Origin: Nitrospina sp.
GTDB taxonomy: Bacteria; Nitrospinota; Nitrospinia; Nitrospinales; VA-1
Assembly: GCA_018673915.1 (NCBI GenBank)
Contig: JABHBK010000021.1
Location: 1-36,182, forward strand
Reading direction: 5' to 3'
Length of the DNA stretch: 36,182 nt
The notes under the pieces are model-generated. The model saw only the letters and a list, made by a program, of their open reading frames with translations. It did no database searches and was not told the origin of the DNA. Every line of letters starts with the position of its first letter. Positions within the stretch are counted from its first letter, which is position 1. The position numbers and the translations under genes were made by a program. Shown in pieces: positions 21,964-30,524 of this stretch.

Positions 21964-23544
21964 CTACGGTAAGTCCAGTGCCTTGAGTCTCTGCCACATG
22001 GAAATGACTTTTCGGCCATTCCGATCCTGATGTTTTCCATCCCAAATTGCAAAAGCCACTAAAACAGGATTTTTTCGTATAAATTTTATATCCCATTTAT
22101 TCAAAGATTCCAAGGAGCGAAAAAACACCACACTCCATTTTCCATCTTTCCACACCCCTTTTCCCAACACATTCTGCTTAGTCTGTGGCTGGGGAGTCAA
22201 CGTTCCGAACCCTTCTGCGTTCAATTCCTCAACAGGAACATCCCTGAAAGGATTAAGCGCATCAACGGGGTTGACCTCGCCGCCAAAGATCATGGTATCC
22301 ATATCCATGCCTTTGGTCGCGTATTCCAGCTTTTCCTTCGTTTCAATTTCTGTCTGCCAGTCTGCCCGCCATTGCCAGATATTGACTACTTTTCCGCGGT
22401 TGCCCATGCCAAAGAACGGTTCATTGTGACCGTGCTTATGCAATAACACTTCGCCAAGAGCAAACTGCATGGCAATGGCATCTTTAAAATCCTGATGACG
22501 GCTCGCAGTCCGATCTGGTTGGGAATCTTCCCATTCCAGTCGAAAGGCAATTCCTTCATCATTCACTACAGACTGAAACTGAATCTCATCCACCGGATCC
22601 CGGCGCGCATTAAGAGGAATTGTATGGATGTTTTGAACCGGGATATTTTCCCACAAGGGGTTTCCCGGGTCCATATCGATTTCTTTATCAATGCTGTAGG
22701 TGGTCAGATCAATTTCGTATTGAGCCGGTTTGTATTTCTCTTTGTTTATTCCCGATTCTATAAAGGATGCCAGATCCCACCGTTCCTCATCCGTCAAGTG
22801 ATTATAAGATTTCATCGGGGTGCCATCAATCCCCGTGGTCAGTATCAGGAACAGGTCTTTCTGATCGAATCCAAATTTATAAGTATTAGGATCAGTGAGG
22901 TCATAAATAAAAACCCGGTGGTCCCAAATATCATAGAGCTCATTCGCTATGGGTCCATCGCCCTTTAAATCTGTTCCGTGACACCGGGCGCAACGCATTT
23001 GCTGATAAACTTTTTTACCTCTTTCAATCGATTCCGGCGTGGATGCGGGAACCGATGCAATCGTTATTGGCTCTCTTGGTTTATCGCTTATAAACCTTTT
23101 TGAAAATGTCTTAACATACTCCACCGCACCCCAGATTTCATCTTCTGTCAAGGCTCCTCCCCATGCGGGCATGGAGGTACCGGGAACGCCACGTGAAATG
23201 GTCCGGTAAATGTCCTGATCCAGAGGAATCGATCCAAACGGAGTAGTTCGATATTTAAACACACCCTGACGAAAATCTCTAGGCCAAGGGTAAAGGTAAG
23301 CCATGGCTTTGCCACCGCCATTACCATTTTCACCATGGCAAAACACGCACATATGCTTATAAACCGTAGCGCCTATGCGTAGCAGATCTTTTTCCTTGCC
23401 GGTTTCCGAGTCATGGGCTCTCTCACCGTGGGCATACAAAGGCAAAGCGCTGACCACCCACCCACACAAAACCAGAAAGAAAATCCAGTTTACCTTCTTA
23501 ACGAACCCCCAAGCTGGGGGTTGCAAGCGAATAGAGTTCTTCAT
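21964..23544 (-). CDS. NxrC-like diheme cytochrome c with ethylbenzene-dehydrogenase-type heme-b domain
   Basis: A 526-residue exported protein. The signal segment is WIFFLVLCGWVVSALPLYAHG (20-40). A first cytochrome c domain has CVFCH at 66-70 with a likely axial Met125 (GTSMPAW). A second has CARCH at 185-189 with a likely Met244 (GTPMKSY). The C-terminal ~250 residues resemble the heme-b-binding gamma subunit of ethylbenzene dehydrogenase and related molybdenum enzymes (FRLEWEDSQPD, AIAMQFAL, WQWRADWQ, WKDGKWSVVFFRSL). This fusion is known from nitrite oxidoreductase gamma subunits of nitrite oxidisers. The catalytic nxrA and nxrB genes are not in the window. Its start overlaps the preceding gene by 47 bases. 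Confidence 0.78.
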   Translation of the reverse strand: MKNSIRLQPPAWGFVKKVNWIFFLVLCGWVVSALPLYAHGERAHDSETGKEKDLLRIGATVYKHMCVFCHGENGNGGGKAMAYLYPWPRDFRQGVFKYRTTPFGSIPLDQDIYRTISRGVPGTSMPAWGGALTEDEIWGAVEYVKTFSKRFISDKPREPITIASVPASTPESIERGKKVYQQMRCARCHGTDLKGDGPIANELYDIWDHRVFIYDLTDPNTYKFGFDQKDLFLILTTGIDGTPMKSYNHLTDEERWDLASFIESGINKEKYKPAQYEIDLTTYSIDKEIDMDPGNPLWENIPVQNIHTIPLNARRDPVDEIQFQSVVNDEGIAFRLEWEDSQPDRTASRHQDFKDAIAMQFALGEVLLHKHGHNEPFFGMGNRGKVVNIWQWRADWQTEIETKEKLEYATKGMDMDTMIFGGEVNPVDALNPFRDVPVEELNAEGFGTLTPQPQTKQNVLGKGVWKDGKWSVVFFRSLESLNKWDIKFIRKNPVLVAFAIWDGKHQDRNGRKVISMWQRLKALDLP

Positions 23545-23983
23545 TACCGTTTAACCCGTCTTCCGCAATATCCACCCAGATATCTGTGCAATTGCGTCTC
23601 GGATCAACACCTTTGCAATAAAACAGAGGGTTGCGATTAGCGAAAAACATTACCGGATGCGAAAAATAAACACTCAGGTTATCGAACTTGGCAATTTCGA
23701 TCGCCTGTTCTATCGTTGTCTCTTCTGTCGAGGCCTTCCGAATTACTTTTCGAATGACCATATAATCCAGTTTGTTATCCCGGTCCAGATCATAATAGGT
23801 GGCAATCAAACCGGGCACACTTAATGATTCCCAGCCACGATAAGACGGGTGTTTCCAACCCGGCTCTTTGGGAATACCCAAAGCTGACGACTCCATTTCG
23901 GGCTCATCCATGCCCTGCGCCCAAACATGTGCCGTCCCAAAAACTAATAAAAACAAGACAATGTGCAAAGCCAGCTTTCGCAT
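23498..23983 (-). CDS. Small secreted protein upstream of the NxrC-like cytochrome
   Basis: I do not recognise a named family. The 161-residue protein has a clear signal peptide (MRKLALHIVLFLLVFGTAHVWAQ). The mature part contains IATYYDLDRDNKLDYMVIRKV, which looks like a single EF-hand/dockerin-type calcium loop (DLDRDNKLD), and later ANRNPLFYCKGVDPRRNCTDIWVDI with two cysteines. It overlaps the start of the NxrC-like gene by 47 bases in another frame, implying co-translation. A role beside the cytochrome in the periplasm, for example in assembly or in binding calcium, is inference. ATG at 23983 begins the gene; a consensus ribosome-binding site is not obvious. Confidence 0.75.
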   Translation of the reverse strand: MRKLALHIVLFLLVFGTAHVWAQGMDEPEMESSALGIPKEPGWKHPSYRGWESLSVPGLIATYYDLDRDNKLDYMVIRKVIRKASTEETTIEQAIEIAKFDNLSVYFSHPVMFFANRNPLFYCKGVDPRRNCTDIWVDIAEDGLNGNEELYSLATPSLGVR

Positions 23984-24087
23984 TGAAACCTCTGCTTTCG
24001 TCTAACTCTTTAAGAGCCTCATTACCTTCATTTAGTCAGGTATAAGCTTTTAAACTAACACATTTCGGCACCCAAACAAAGCGTTTG

Positions 24088-24456
24088 CTAGTTGGCAATT
24101 GCGCTGGGCACATCAGGAAAAATTTGGAAAACATCGTGAAGTTTAGCCAATTCAAAAACTTCCTTGGGTGCACCATTCAGTCCGGCTAGAACAAACCGGC
24201 CCTTATCTTTAAGTGTTTGATAGCAATGGATAAATACACTGATGGTTGAACTATCGAGATAGGTAACTTTTTCCAGGTTCAAAATAAACTTATCAAATCC
24301 TCTTTCTCGATATGCATCAATAAGCAGGTTAACATCGTGGGAATTATAAACATCCAACTGTCCAGTCAGATCAATGATGATAATGCCATTTTCATCTCTG
24401 CAATCTATATCAATTTTCCCCATCAACCCCAAAATCTCTTTATGTAATTTTTCCAT
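24088..24456 (-). CDS. STAS-domain protein (anti-sigma factor antagonist type)
   Basis: A 122-residue STAS domain. IIIIDLTGQLDVYNSHDVNLLID, FILNLEKVTYLDSSTISVFIHCYQ and GRFVLAGLNGAPKEVFELAKLHDVFQIF match the SpoIIAA pattern, with the DSS serine that is phosphorylated in anti-sigma antagonists. I started it at ATG 24456 with AAAGG upstream; the longer reading begins at a TTG within that site. No kinase, phosphatase or sigma gene is next to it, so the partner is unknown. It is followed by the secreted protein and the NxrC-like gene after ~100 bases, and preceded by a small membrane protein. Confidence 0.85.
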   Translation of the reverse strand: MEKLHKEILGLMGKIDIDCRDENGIIIIDLTGQLDVYNSHDVNLLIDAYRERGFDKFILNLEKVTYLDSSTISVFIHCYQTLKDKGRFVLAGLNGAPKEVFELAKLHDVFQIFPDVPSAIAN

Positions 24457-24506
24457 AAAAAATAACCTTTCCAACAGATGGAGATTTTATTCCCCAATCA
24501 AATGGA

Positions 24507-24917
24507 TCAAAATTGCTGTTCGAAGCGTTTTGGGTCTGAACTACGAGGCTCGCAGTCATGCCAGTAGCTATCCTTGTTCGGCTCAATCTTTCGAGTTAAC
24601 GGATCAGGTCGAAAAAAAGATGCGACAATTCGCATCGGGGTAAATACAATAAAATACATCAGCCCTAAAATCAGTTTGAAGTTAAAGTTCCCGACCACTT
24701 CTCCAAACTTCATCCAAACCCGGTAAACCGGAGTCAGACGAAGGGGGGCCAATAACCCCAGCGTCAGGAAAAATAGAACCCAGACTCCCAATGCCATTCC
24801 CGCAGTGTGCCAGGCCTTATAAAAGAAAAGGGCTACAAAGCAAGAAAGCACGCCAGCCATCATCAGGCCATACTGTCTCAACTGTTTTTCGGTGGGATCA
24901 ATAGGATGCTTAGCCAC
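24507..24917 (-). CDS. SxtJ-like small membrane protein
   Basis: A 136-residue protein with hydrophobic segments at about 18-34, 40-58 and 78-100. It has conserved-looking features of the SxtJ family: a charged N-terminus with LRQYGLMMAG, APLRLTPVYRVWMKFGEVVG, and a C-terminal FFRPDPLTRKI. SxtJ-like proteins occur beside carbamoyltransferases in surface-polymer loci, but no carbamoyltransferase is present here. The cytoplasmic tail is polar (DSYWHDCEPRS). Family assignment is moderately confident; the function is not known. Confidence 0.65.
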   Translation of the reverse strand: MAKHPIDPTEKQLRQYGLMMAGVLSCFVALFFYKAWHTAGMALGVWVLFFLTLGLLAPLRLTPVYRVWMKFGEVVGNFNFKLILGLMYFIVFTPMRIVASFFRPDPLTRKIEPNKDSYWHDCEPRSSDPKRFEQQF

Positions 24918-25049
24918 AGGCTTTTAACTCCAAAAGGTTACAAGTAAATTGTACGCTGTTGAGGGGGCATTCGTCCACCTGATTAAACCTGAAACTCTTA
25001 TGCTTCACTTCACCCTTAATCAATGAAAGTATTTAAAAAAAGCAAAAAA

Positions 25050-25083
25050 AAAGGGGTAAACCGCTTAAGCGGTTTACCCCTTT
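25050..25083. terminator. Perfect-palindrome terminator after the cytochrome c gene
   Basis: A fully palindromic 34-base hairpin centred on CCGCTTAAGCGG with AAAGGGGT/ACCCCTTT arms. The long A run to its left gives a T tract on the minus strand, just after the cytochrome stop at 25098. Confidence 0.9.
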
Positions 25084-25097
25084 AAATCAAACTATAC

Positions 25098-25532
25098 TTA
25101 TTTTACCCAAGTGCTGCGGATGTATTTCACAACATCCCAAATTTCTTTGTCCTTCAAGGTCTTTTTATGAGCTACCATACCGGTTCCTTTAGAACCATTT
25201 TTGATGATGTGGAACATTTGACCAGCAGAAACCTTTTTCATGGTTGCCGCACAGGCAAAGTTACGAGGAGCAGGTTTCAGGGCTTTCCCTAATTTTCCGC
25301 CACCATCACCTTTGGCGCCATGACACATTTTACAAGCCATCGGCTTGGCTTTCTTCTGGTAAATTGCTTTACCATTTGCTGCATCAGCTTTAGCCGTCAT
25401 ATCTTTTTTAGAAATGCCACCGGGAGCCGCTTTGGTTTTCCGCGGTTGCGGACATTTAGCAGCACCAAATGCAGAACTTACTGCAAACAAGCTGAATACA
25501 ACCATCACACTCAATATCAAAGCCTTTTTCAT
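25098..25532 (-). CDS. Small periplasmic c-type cytochrome
   Basis: A 144-residue single-heme cytochrome c. The signal peptide is MKKALILSVMVVFSLFAVSSAFGA. CKMCH lies at about 67-71, followed by GAKGDGGGKLGKALKPAPRNF, and a likely axial Met in KGTGMVAHKK. The Lys-rich mature protein should be basic, typical of a soluble electron carrier that docks to acidic partners. GAGGAG lies eight bases before the ATG, and a strong terminator follows. In a nitrite oxidiser it could carry electrons from nitrite oxidoreductase toward a terminal oxidase; this is inference from context. It resembles the first heme domain of the NxrC-like protein (CHG..G.GGGK). Confidence 0.88.
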   Translation of the reverse strand: MKKALILSVMVVFSLFAVSSAFGAAKCPQPRKTKAAPGGISKKDMTAKADAANGKAIYQKKAKPMACKMCHGAKGDGGGKLGKALKPAPRNFACAATMKKVSAGQMFHIIKNGSKGTGMVAHKKTLKDKEIWDVVKYIRSTWVK

Positions 25533-26301
25533 CTAACAATCTCCTCTATTATATAGTGAATCAAATCCAAACCTATTTACTCCAACCTTATAATCGGGTC
25601 TAACCTGTTAATTTGACTAGCAAACTTAACTAATGCATCAATCGCAATGGCATTTAAACCTTAATATTCAAAGCTTTAATTTATGCGCAACCGAAATGCC
25701 ATTATAAGATTCGCATTTGAAAAAAGAGCTTCGCATTATAGTGCATTCCAATACCCTGTCAACTGAAAATTCCCGAGTCAAGGGCATAGGAGAAAAATCT
25801 GGATATTCGCCCAAAACCAACCTCTTTCCTCTTGATTTTGGAACAACTGCCAGGAATTTACCTCTCATTTTTTGTACCCAATAAACCCTTGAAAATAAAT
25901 AATATTTTTTAACTTTAGAAGATGAATTCCTCTGTCTAAAGGGTAATTTTTCTTGATAGAATAGGTCGAGTCACGTATATTTAAATTATAGCTGAGACCC
26001 AATGAGAATTTTTCAGGATCCCAGATTTCAAGTATTCTGGAATTTGGCTATAATAAGCGGTCTATTATTGGGGCAATCAGTTTTGAGGGGGCCTCTTCCT
26101 TTCGATAGGCACACAAAGTCTTTATTTTAAAGGACCCCGCAAGTATCTCCAATAAACTACAAACATTCCTCCTGCTTCTCAATTTTGAGAAATAAGGGGA
26201 ATTTTTGTCTTTTGTGGCAGAGGGCTGAAAAAATTAAAATCGTTAAACTAACGAATTTCAGCTAGTTACCAAACTTTATTTATTTAAATGGGAGGTGAAG
26301 G
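25533..26301. other. 769-base intergenic region between divergent genes
   Basis: No supportable coding sequence. The region is AT-rich and separates the divergent cytochrome c and aminomutase genes, so it should hold both promoters. Visible structure: a 10-bp inverted repeat (25646-25703), two direct TTCGCATT copies (near 25710 and 25727), a TTTAGA/TCTAAA inverted repeat near 25916-25940, a CCAGA/TCTGG inverted repeat near 26021-26040 and a strong GGGAGGTGAAGG ribosome-binding site at 26290-26301. I could not fix promoter hexamers with confidence. Confidence 0.6.
25646..25703. repeat. 10-bp inverted repeat in the intergenic region
   Basis: AATGGCATTT (25646-25655) and AAATGCCATT (25694-25703) are perfect inverted copies 38 bases apart. 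They could form a stem in a transcript or be two half-sites for a regulator. Confidence 0.4.
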
Positions 26302-27465
26302 ATGAATGTCTTATTTAAACGCCTCATTCCAGATAAGAAAAAGCCCAAGTATTTAACAAAGCTGGACCAGATTCCTCAACTGTCTGAATCAGAGAAGCAG
26401 GAACTGCAAAAGGTCAACGATAAATTTGTCTTCAGGACTAATGATTATTACCAGTCTTTAATTGACTGGAACGACCCCAATGATCCGATTAAGCGGATCA
26501 TCATGCCAGATATCCAGGAACTCAACGAGTGGGGTGAGCTGGATGCCTCCAACGAAGAAAAATACACCAAAGTTCGTGGCTTGGAGCATAAATACACTTC
26601 CACAGCTTTGCTATTAGTTAACGAGGTCTGTGCTGCCTATTGCCGATTCTGTTTTCGCAAACGCCTGTTCATGAATGAAAATGATGAGGTGACCAAAGAT
26701 ATCTCTGAGGGACTGGAATATATAAAGAATAATACGGAAGTCAATAACGTGTTATTGACCGGGGGCGACCCTCTGGTTATGTCGACCAGTAAGTTGGAAC
26801 CCATTATCAAACAGATTCGTGAAATCGATCATGTACAGATTATTCGTATAGGCACCAAGGTTCCGGCGTTCAATCCATTCAGGATTTTGAACGACCCCTC
26901 ATTGCTGGAAATGTTCAAGACTTACAGCACGGACGAAAAGAAAATTTATATCATGGCTCATTTCAATCATCCGAGGGAGCTCACGCCTGAGGCTATTGAA
27001 GGACTGAACCTGCTGATGGAATCCGGGGTCACACTGGTCAATCAGACACCTTTGGTGAAGGGGGTTAACGATGACCCGGAAGTGCTTGCGGAGTTGTTTT
27101 CCAAGCTTTCTTATATAGGCGTCCCTCCGTATTATGTTTTTCTATGCCGACCCACCTTGGGCAACGAAACCTATTCTGTTCCTGTTGAGGAAGGATACGA
27201 AATTTTTGAAAAATCCCGAACCCTATGCTCGGGTCTGGCCAAGCGTGCGCGCCTAGTCATGTCTCATGAATCTGGAAAAATTGAAGTGCTAGGAATGACC
27301 GAAGACCAGATATTCTTCAAATACCTCCGGGCAGCAGATAAGAATAATGACGCCCGATTCCTATCCTTTTTCAGAAATCCCGATGCCTGCTGGTTTGATG
27401 ATTATCAGGAAGTAGCGGATGAGTTTTCATTGTTTTCCCAGACTGCCAAAACTGAATGTGTCTAA
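26302..27465 (+). CDS. KamA-family radical SAM aminomutase (lysine 2,3-aminomutase-like)
   Basis: A 387-residue member of the lysine 2,3-aminomutase/EpmB family, which uses a [4Fe-4S] cluster, SAM and PLP to move an amino group. The radical SAM motif is canonical: CAAYCRFC (Cys110, Cys114, Cys117), with LLTGGDPLV after it. The usual PLP-lysine motif GGGGK appears as SHESGK (Lys326), so the family member is divergent and its substrate may differ from lysine. FNHPRELTPEAI and NQTPLVKGVNDDPEVL are typical family stretches. GGAGGTGAAGG lies directly before the ATG. No efp gene is next to it. Confidence 0.85.
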   Translation: MNVLFKRLIPDKKKPKYLTKLDQIPQLSESEKQELQKVNDKFVFRTNDYYQSLIDWNDPNDPIKRIIMPDIQELNEWGELDASNEEKYTKVRGLEHKYTSTALLLVNEVCAAYCRFCFRKRLFMNENDEVTKDISEGLEYIKNNTEVNNVLLTGGDPLVMSTSKLEPIIKQIREIDHVQIIRIGTKVPAFNPFRILNDPSLLEMFKTYSTDEKKIYIMAHFNHPRELTPEAIEGLNLLMESGVTLVNQTPLVKGVNDDPEVLAELFSKLSYIGVPPYYVFLCRPTLGNETYSVPVEEGYEIFEKSRTLCSGLAKRARLVMSHESGKIEVLGMTEDQIFFKYLRAADKNNDARFLSFFRNPDACWFDDYQEVADEFSLFSQTAKTECV

Positions 27466-27527
27466 TACGAGAAAACGACAACCTTCCCGCTCAATAAGAA
27501 ACTAAACCCTCTTTCCCATATCCACAA

Positions 27528-29462
27528 ATGGATGCCCTCTTTTTCCTTTTGATTTTTATAGGGTTTCTGAATGTCGGGAGAATTTTCACCAAAAATATCT
27601 GGGACTTGAGTTTTTCCGGTCCTGTCGAAGCATTTGTTTTTTCCACAGCTTTAGGTTCCATCATCACCTCCCTGTTAATAACCGGCCTGGTATTTACCGG
27701 TCAGGTTTCCTCTTTAACGTGTTGGGTGCTACTGGCAATACTGCTCTTATCGGGTATCGGCCTGTGGAAAAGACTATGGCTTGAGAGATTCAAAACTGCA
27801 TTTTCCTCCCCAGTTTTTTTCCCCTTGTCGCCCTTAAAGACCACTGCACAGATCACTTTATCCATTCTTATTCTGTTGGCATTGAGTCTCGCATTGGTCC
27901 CGGCATTTGCCACCGATGCCCTGGTTTACCATCTCGAAGTGCCAAAGGCATATCTTGAGGCAGGAGGCCTGGTTAACCTTCCCAACAATATCTACTCCTA
28001 TTTTCCTCAGCAAATTGAAATGCTTTACCTGTTTGCTTTGGCATTGGGTTCCGATTCCCTGGCACAACTTACGGGCTTGGGAATCGTTTTTCTGCTTTTG
28101 GGGGCGCTTTGGCAGTATTACCTTCAAAATGGTTCCATAGGCTACGCGTGGCTGGTCCCGCTAATTTTTATTTCAACCCCTACTTTCTTCGGGGTAGCTT
28201 CGTCTGCCTATGTAGATCTTCAAGCGACCACCTACGTTTTCCTGGCTTTTTATTCCTGGGAAAATGGATGCACCCGAAAACAGCCCGGCTGGTATTTTTT
28301 AATGGCGTTGTTTAGCGGTGCAGCGGTCGCCGCGAAACTAACAGTGATAATCATTTTACCTCTGGCATTGTTGGGACTGGCAATACATGGTCGGTCCCAC
28401 AAAAATTCCGGGCAGGTCGTGGGTCAATGCCTGATTCTGCTATTGGGTTCTTTGATTCTTCTCCTTCCCTGGCTGGCAAGGAATTATTATTTTACAGGCA
28501 ATCCGGTCGCTCCATTTTTCCTGACATTTTTTGGCGGGGAAAACTTAATGAATTGGGATATCACACGTTCCCAACAACAATTCCAATACTATTCTTCCTT
28601 TGGAATGGGACATGGTATTAAGGATTTTTTGCTCCTCCCCATCAATCTGACTTTTTTTAGTGAGCCGCATTCCCTCAAATTTGATGGCCAGATCGGCATT
28701 CTTTATTTTCTTCTTCTTCCTGCTCTTTTTAGCCTAAACCGTAAGTCTCTGCCCATGGTCGTGGTTTTTTTGGTACTACTTGTTTTCTGGTTTATTCAGA
28801 CTCAATATATCCGTCTGCTTGCACCCGCGTTTGCCTTTCTCTCAATACTACTAGTCAAAGGGATAGAACAGGGCGTTCAACAGCATGAGGCCTCGATTGG
28901 AAAAAAAGAAAAGTATTTTCTTACTTTGCTTTTAGCATTGGGGCTGATGTTCAACACCTCAATAATTTTTAAAGAATGGTTGCGTATCCAACCTCTTCCC
29001 TATCTTTTTAACCAGGAAAACCGTGATCAATTTTTGACACGGCAGATTAGTGCTTACCCCCTATATCAGGATACAAACAAAATGTTGGGGGGAAAAGACA
29101 AAGTATTATTAGTTTATATGAGAAACCTGGGGTATTTGATGGATCGACCGTTTTACAGCGATACATTATTTGAAGCTCACACCTTAATTAAAATCATTGA
29201 TGAAGGAGTTTATGCAGAAGATATCATCATACGCCTCAAAAAATTGGGTATCACCCACATCCTGTTCAACTACCAATTTGTTTTTGGAGAAAGCTCGGCA
29301 TTTTCATTAGGGGAGAGAGCAATTCTGAAAAATTTCCTGATCCGGCACGCTGAACAAATCTCCAGAAAAAACGAGTTTTTCCTTTACCGCTTTATGCTAG
29401 ACTTGAAAGCTGGAAATCCGAATAACACCTCAGGCCTTTTATCCATTCCGCTGGACCACTGA
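27528..29462 (+). CDS. Membrane glycosyltransferase, GT-C type (GT39/ArnT-like)
   Basis: A 644-residue polytopic protein with about a dozen hydrophobic segments. After the third segment, the loop ATDALVYHLEVPKAYLEAGGL..NNIYSYFPQQIEMLY resembles the first periplasmic loop of GT-C glycosyltransferases, which carries the catalytic acid. The last ~150 residues form a soluble domain (HILFNYQFVF..). Such enzymes transfer sugars from polyprenyl-phosphate donors on the outer face of the membrane. It follows the aminomutase by 62 bases and precedes the DJ-1-like gene by 44 bases. The start has a poor ribosome-binding site. Donor and acceptor cannot be deduced. Confidence 0.75.
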   Translation: MDALFFLLIFIGFLNVGRIFTKNIWDLSFSGPVEAFVFSTALGSIITSLLITGLVFTGQVSSLTCWVLLAILLLSGIGLWKRLWLERFKTAFSSPVFFPLSPLKTTAQITLSILILLALSLALVPAFATDALVYHLEVPKAYLEAGGLVNLPNNIYSYFPQQIEMLYLFALALGSDSLAQLTGLGIVFLLLGALWQYYLQNGSIGYAWLVPLIFISTPTFFGVASSAYVDLQATTYVFLAFYSWENGCTRKQPGWYFLMALFSGAAVAAKLTVIIILPLALLGLAIHGRSHKNSGQVVGQCLILLLGSLILLLPWLARNYYFTGNPVAPFFLTFFGGENLMNWDITRSQQQFQYYSSFGMGHGIKDFLLLPINLTFFSEPHSLKFDGQIGILYFLLLPALFSLNRKSLPMVVVFLVLLVFWFIQTQYIRLLAPAFAFLSILLVKGIEQGVQQHEASIGKKEKYFLTLLLALGLMFNTSIIFKEWLRIQPLPYLFNQENRDQFLTRQISAYPLYQDTNKMLGGKDKVLLVYMRNLGYLMDRPFYSDTLFEAHTLIKIIDEGVYAEDIIIRLKKLGITHILFNYQFVFGESSAFSLGERAILKNFLIRHAEQISRKNEFFLYRFMLDLKAGNPNNTSGLLSIPLDH

Positions 29463-29506
29463 AGAACGGATAACAGGCTTTTAGTTTTTAATAAAGGACC
29501 CTTCGT

Positions 29507-30112
29507 ATGGAAGAAAGACTGGCCAATAAAAATATTCTGATCGTCATCCCCAAAGACTATTATATGGAAAGCGAATTCGATCCGATCTTCGAATCCATGA
29601 AAGCAGAGGGAGCCACTATTTTAATCGCTTCCGGGAAAATGAAAGACGCCGTTGGAATGAAGGGGGGAAGTGTCACTCCAGATGTTCTGATTGTTGATGC
29701 AATAGAAGGCATTACCGGCGATAGTTATGTATCCGCCGGCAAAGGAGTACGCCAGATCAAAGGGGTTTTTCATGGAGTCATCGTTATAGGTGGAAATGGA
29801 GCCAGGTCTTATCTCTGGAAAGATAAGCTTCTGCAACTCCTGATTAACGATCGTCACCGCTCCCGTATGGTGGTCGCAGGCATCGGCAATGCCGTCCCCT
29901 GCCTGGGAAATGCGGGCCTCCTGCAAAGCCTGGAGGTTACCACCGAGCCTGGCAACAAAAAAGCCGTGGCAGAACTGGAAAAATCCAAAGCTGTTCTGGT
30001 CGACGAATCCGTAACCGTCATGGACCGTATTTTTACTGTACGAGACGCTAGCGGTGTCCCCGCTTTTCTTGACTTGTTTATCAAAGAAATCGCAAAAACA
30101 TCTGTAAAGTAA
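29507..30112 (+). CDS. DJ-1/PfpI superfamily protein lacking the nucleophilic cysteine
   Basis: A 201-residue protein with the DJ-1/PfpI fold signature: ILIVIPKDYYMESEF near the N-terminus (including the conserved acidic residue), DVLIVDAIEG, VIVIGGNGA and, at the nucleophile elbow, VVAGIGNAVPCLGNAGLL. In active members the elbow reads A.IC.G; here the Cys position is Gly127, and the nearest cysteine is Cys132. So the usual protease-like or glyoxalase chemistry is unlikely unless Cys132 substitutes. AAAGGA lies eight bases before the ATG. No signal peptide. Function is open. Confidence 0.8.
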   Translation: MEERLANKNILIVIPKDYYMESEFDPIFESMKAEGATILIASGKMKDAVGMKGGSVTPDVLIVDAIEGITGDSYVSAGKGVRQIKGVFHGVIVIGGNGARSYLWKDKLLQLLINDRHRSRMVVAGIGNAVPCLGNAGLLQSLEVTTEPGNKKAVAELEKSKAVLVDESVTVMDRIFTVRDASGVPAFLDLFIKEIAKTSVK

Positions 30113-30160
30113 TTCTGCCCCCGTGTGATACCCATTGGGGACATGGCCCTATCCCTCTCC

Positions 30161-30511
30161 TTAAGGCTGTTGCTCTCTTTCTTCCCGAGTTTTGATAATC
30201 TTCAAACGAAGTTTGATCGCATCATTCAAACTTTTGACAATGCCGTCATTGGAATCCGGAAAATGCAATTTCTGATTAAACTCATCCAGTGAGTACGTTT
30301 CAAGCACCTTGGCAAACGCTTCGTCCACAAAAGGACGAGTCATTTTGACTACACCCTCAAAGAGAATCGAAATTTTTTCGTACTTGTCCCAGTTGTCAAT
30401 CATAAGGTTTCTGATCGATTCACCGGAAGGCCCCCCATCTTCTGATATTCTTCCCGCAGGAGTGGAGGTGTCCATTATTTTATAAACATCAATTTTTAAT
30501 TCATCTTCCAT
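30161..30511 (-). CDS. STAS-like DUF4325 protein
   Basis: A 116-residue protein matching the DUF4325 STAS-like pattern: GRISEDGGPSGESIRNLMI, then ISILFEGVVKMTRPFVDEAFAKVL. These domains often accompany histidine-kinase-type ATPases in small regulatory pairs. Here no kinase is adjacent, and the gene lies 13 bases after a cyclophilin gene on the same strand. The usual serine before F in the mtrSFvdE motif appears as Pro (TRPFVDE), which may alter regulation. It is the second STAS-type protein of the window, with the true STAS protein at 24088. The C-terminus is charged (REEREQQP). Confidence 0.75.
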   Translation of the reverse strand: MEDELKIDVYKIMDTSTPAGRISEDGGPSGESIRNLMIDNWDKYEKISILFEGVVKMTRPFVDEAFAKVLETYSLDEFNQKLHFPDSNDGIVKSLNDAIKLRLKIIKTREEREQQP

Positions 30512-30524
30512 ATTTATTCTGCCC

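Noticed and set aside
25545-25560. TATAAT-like sequence just upstream of the cytochrome c gene
   Set aside because: It nearly touches the ribosome-binding site and has no -35 at the right spacing, so a usable promoter is doubtful.
25668-25868. A 66-codon minus-strand open frame in the large intergenic region
   Set aside because: No ribosome-binding site, no recognisable motif, and AT-rich sequence with inverted repeats, so I treated it as non-coding.
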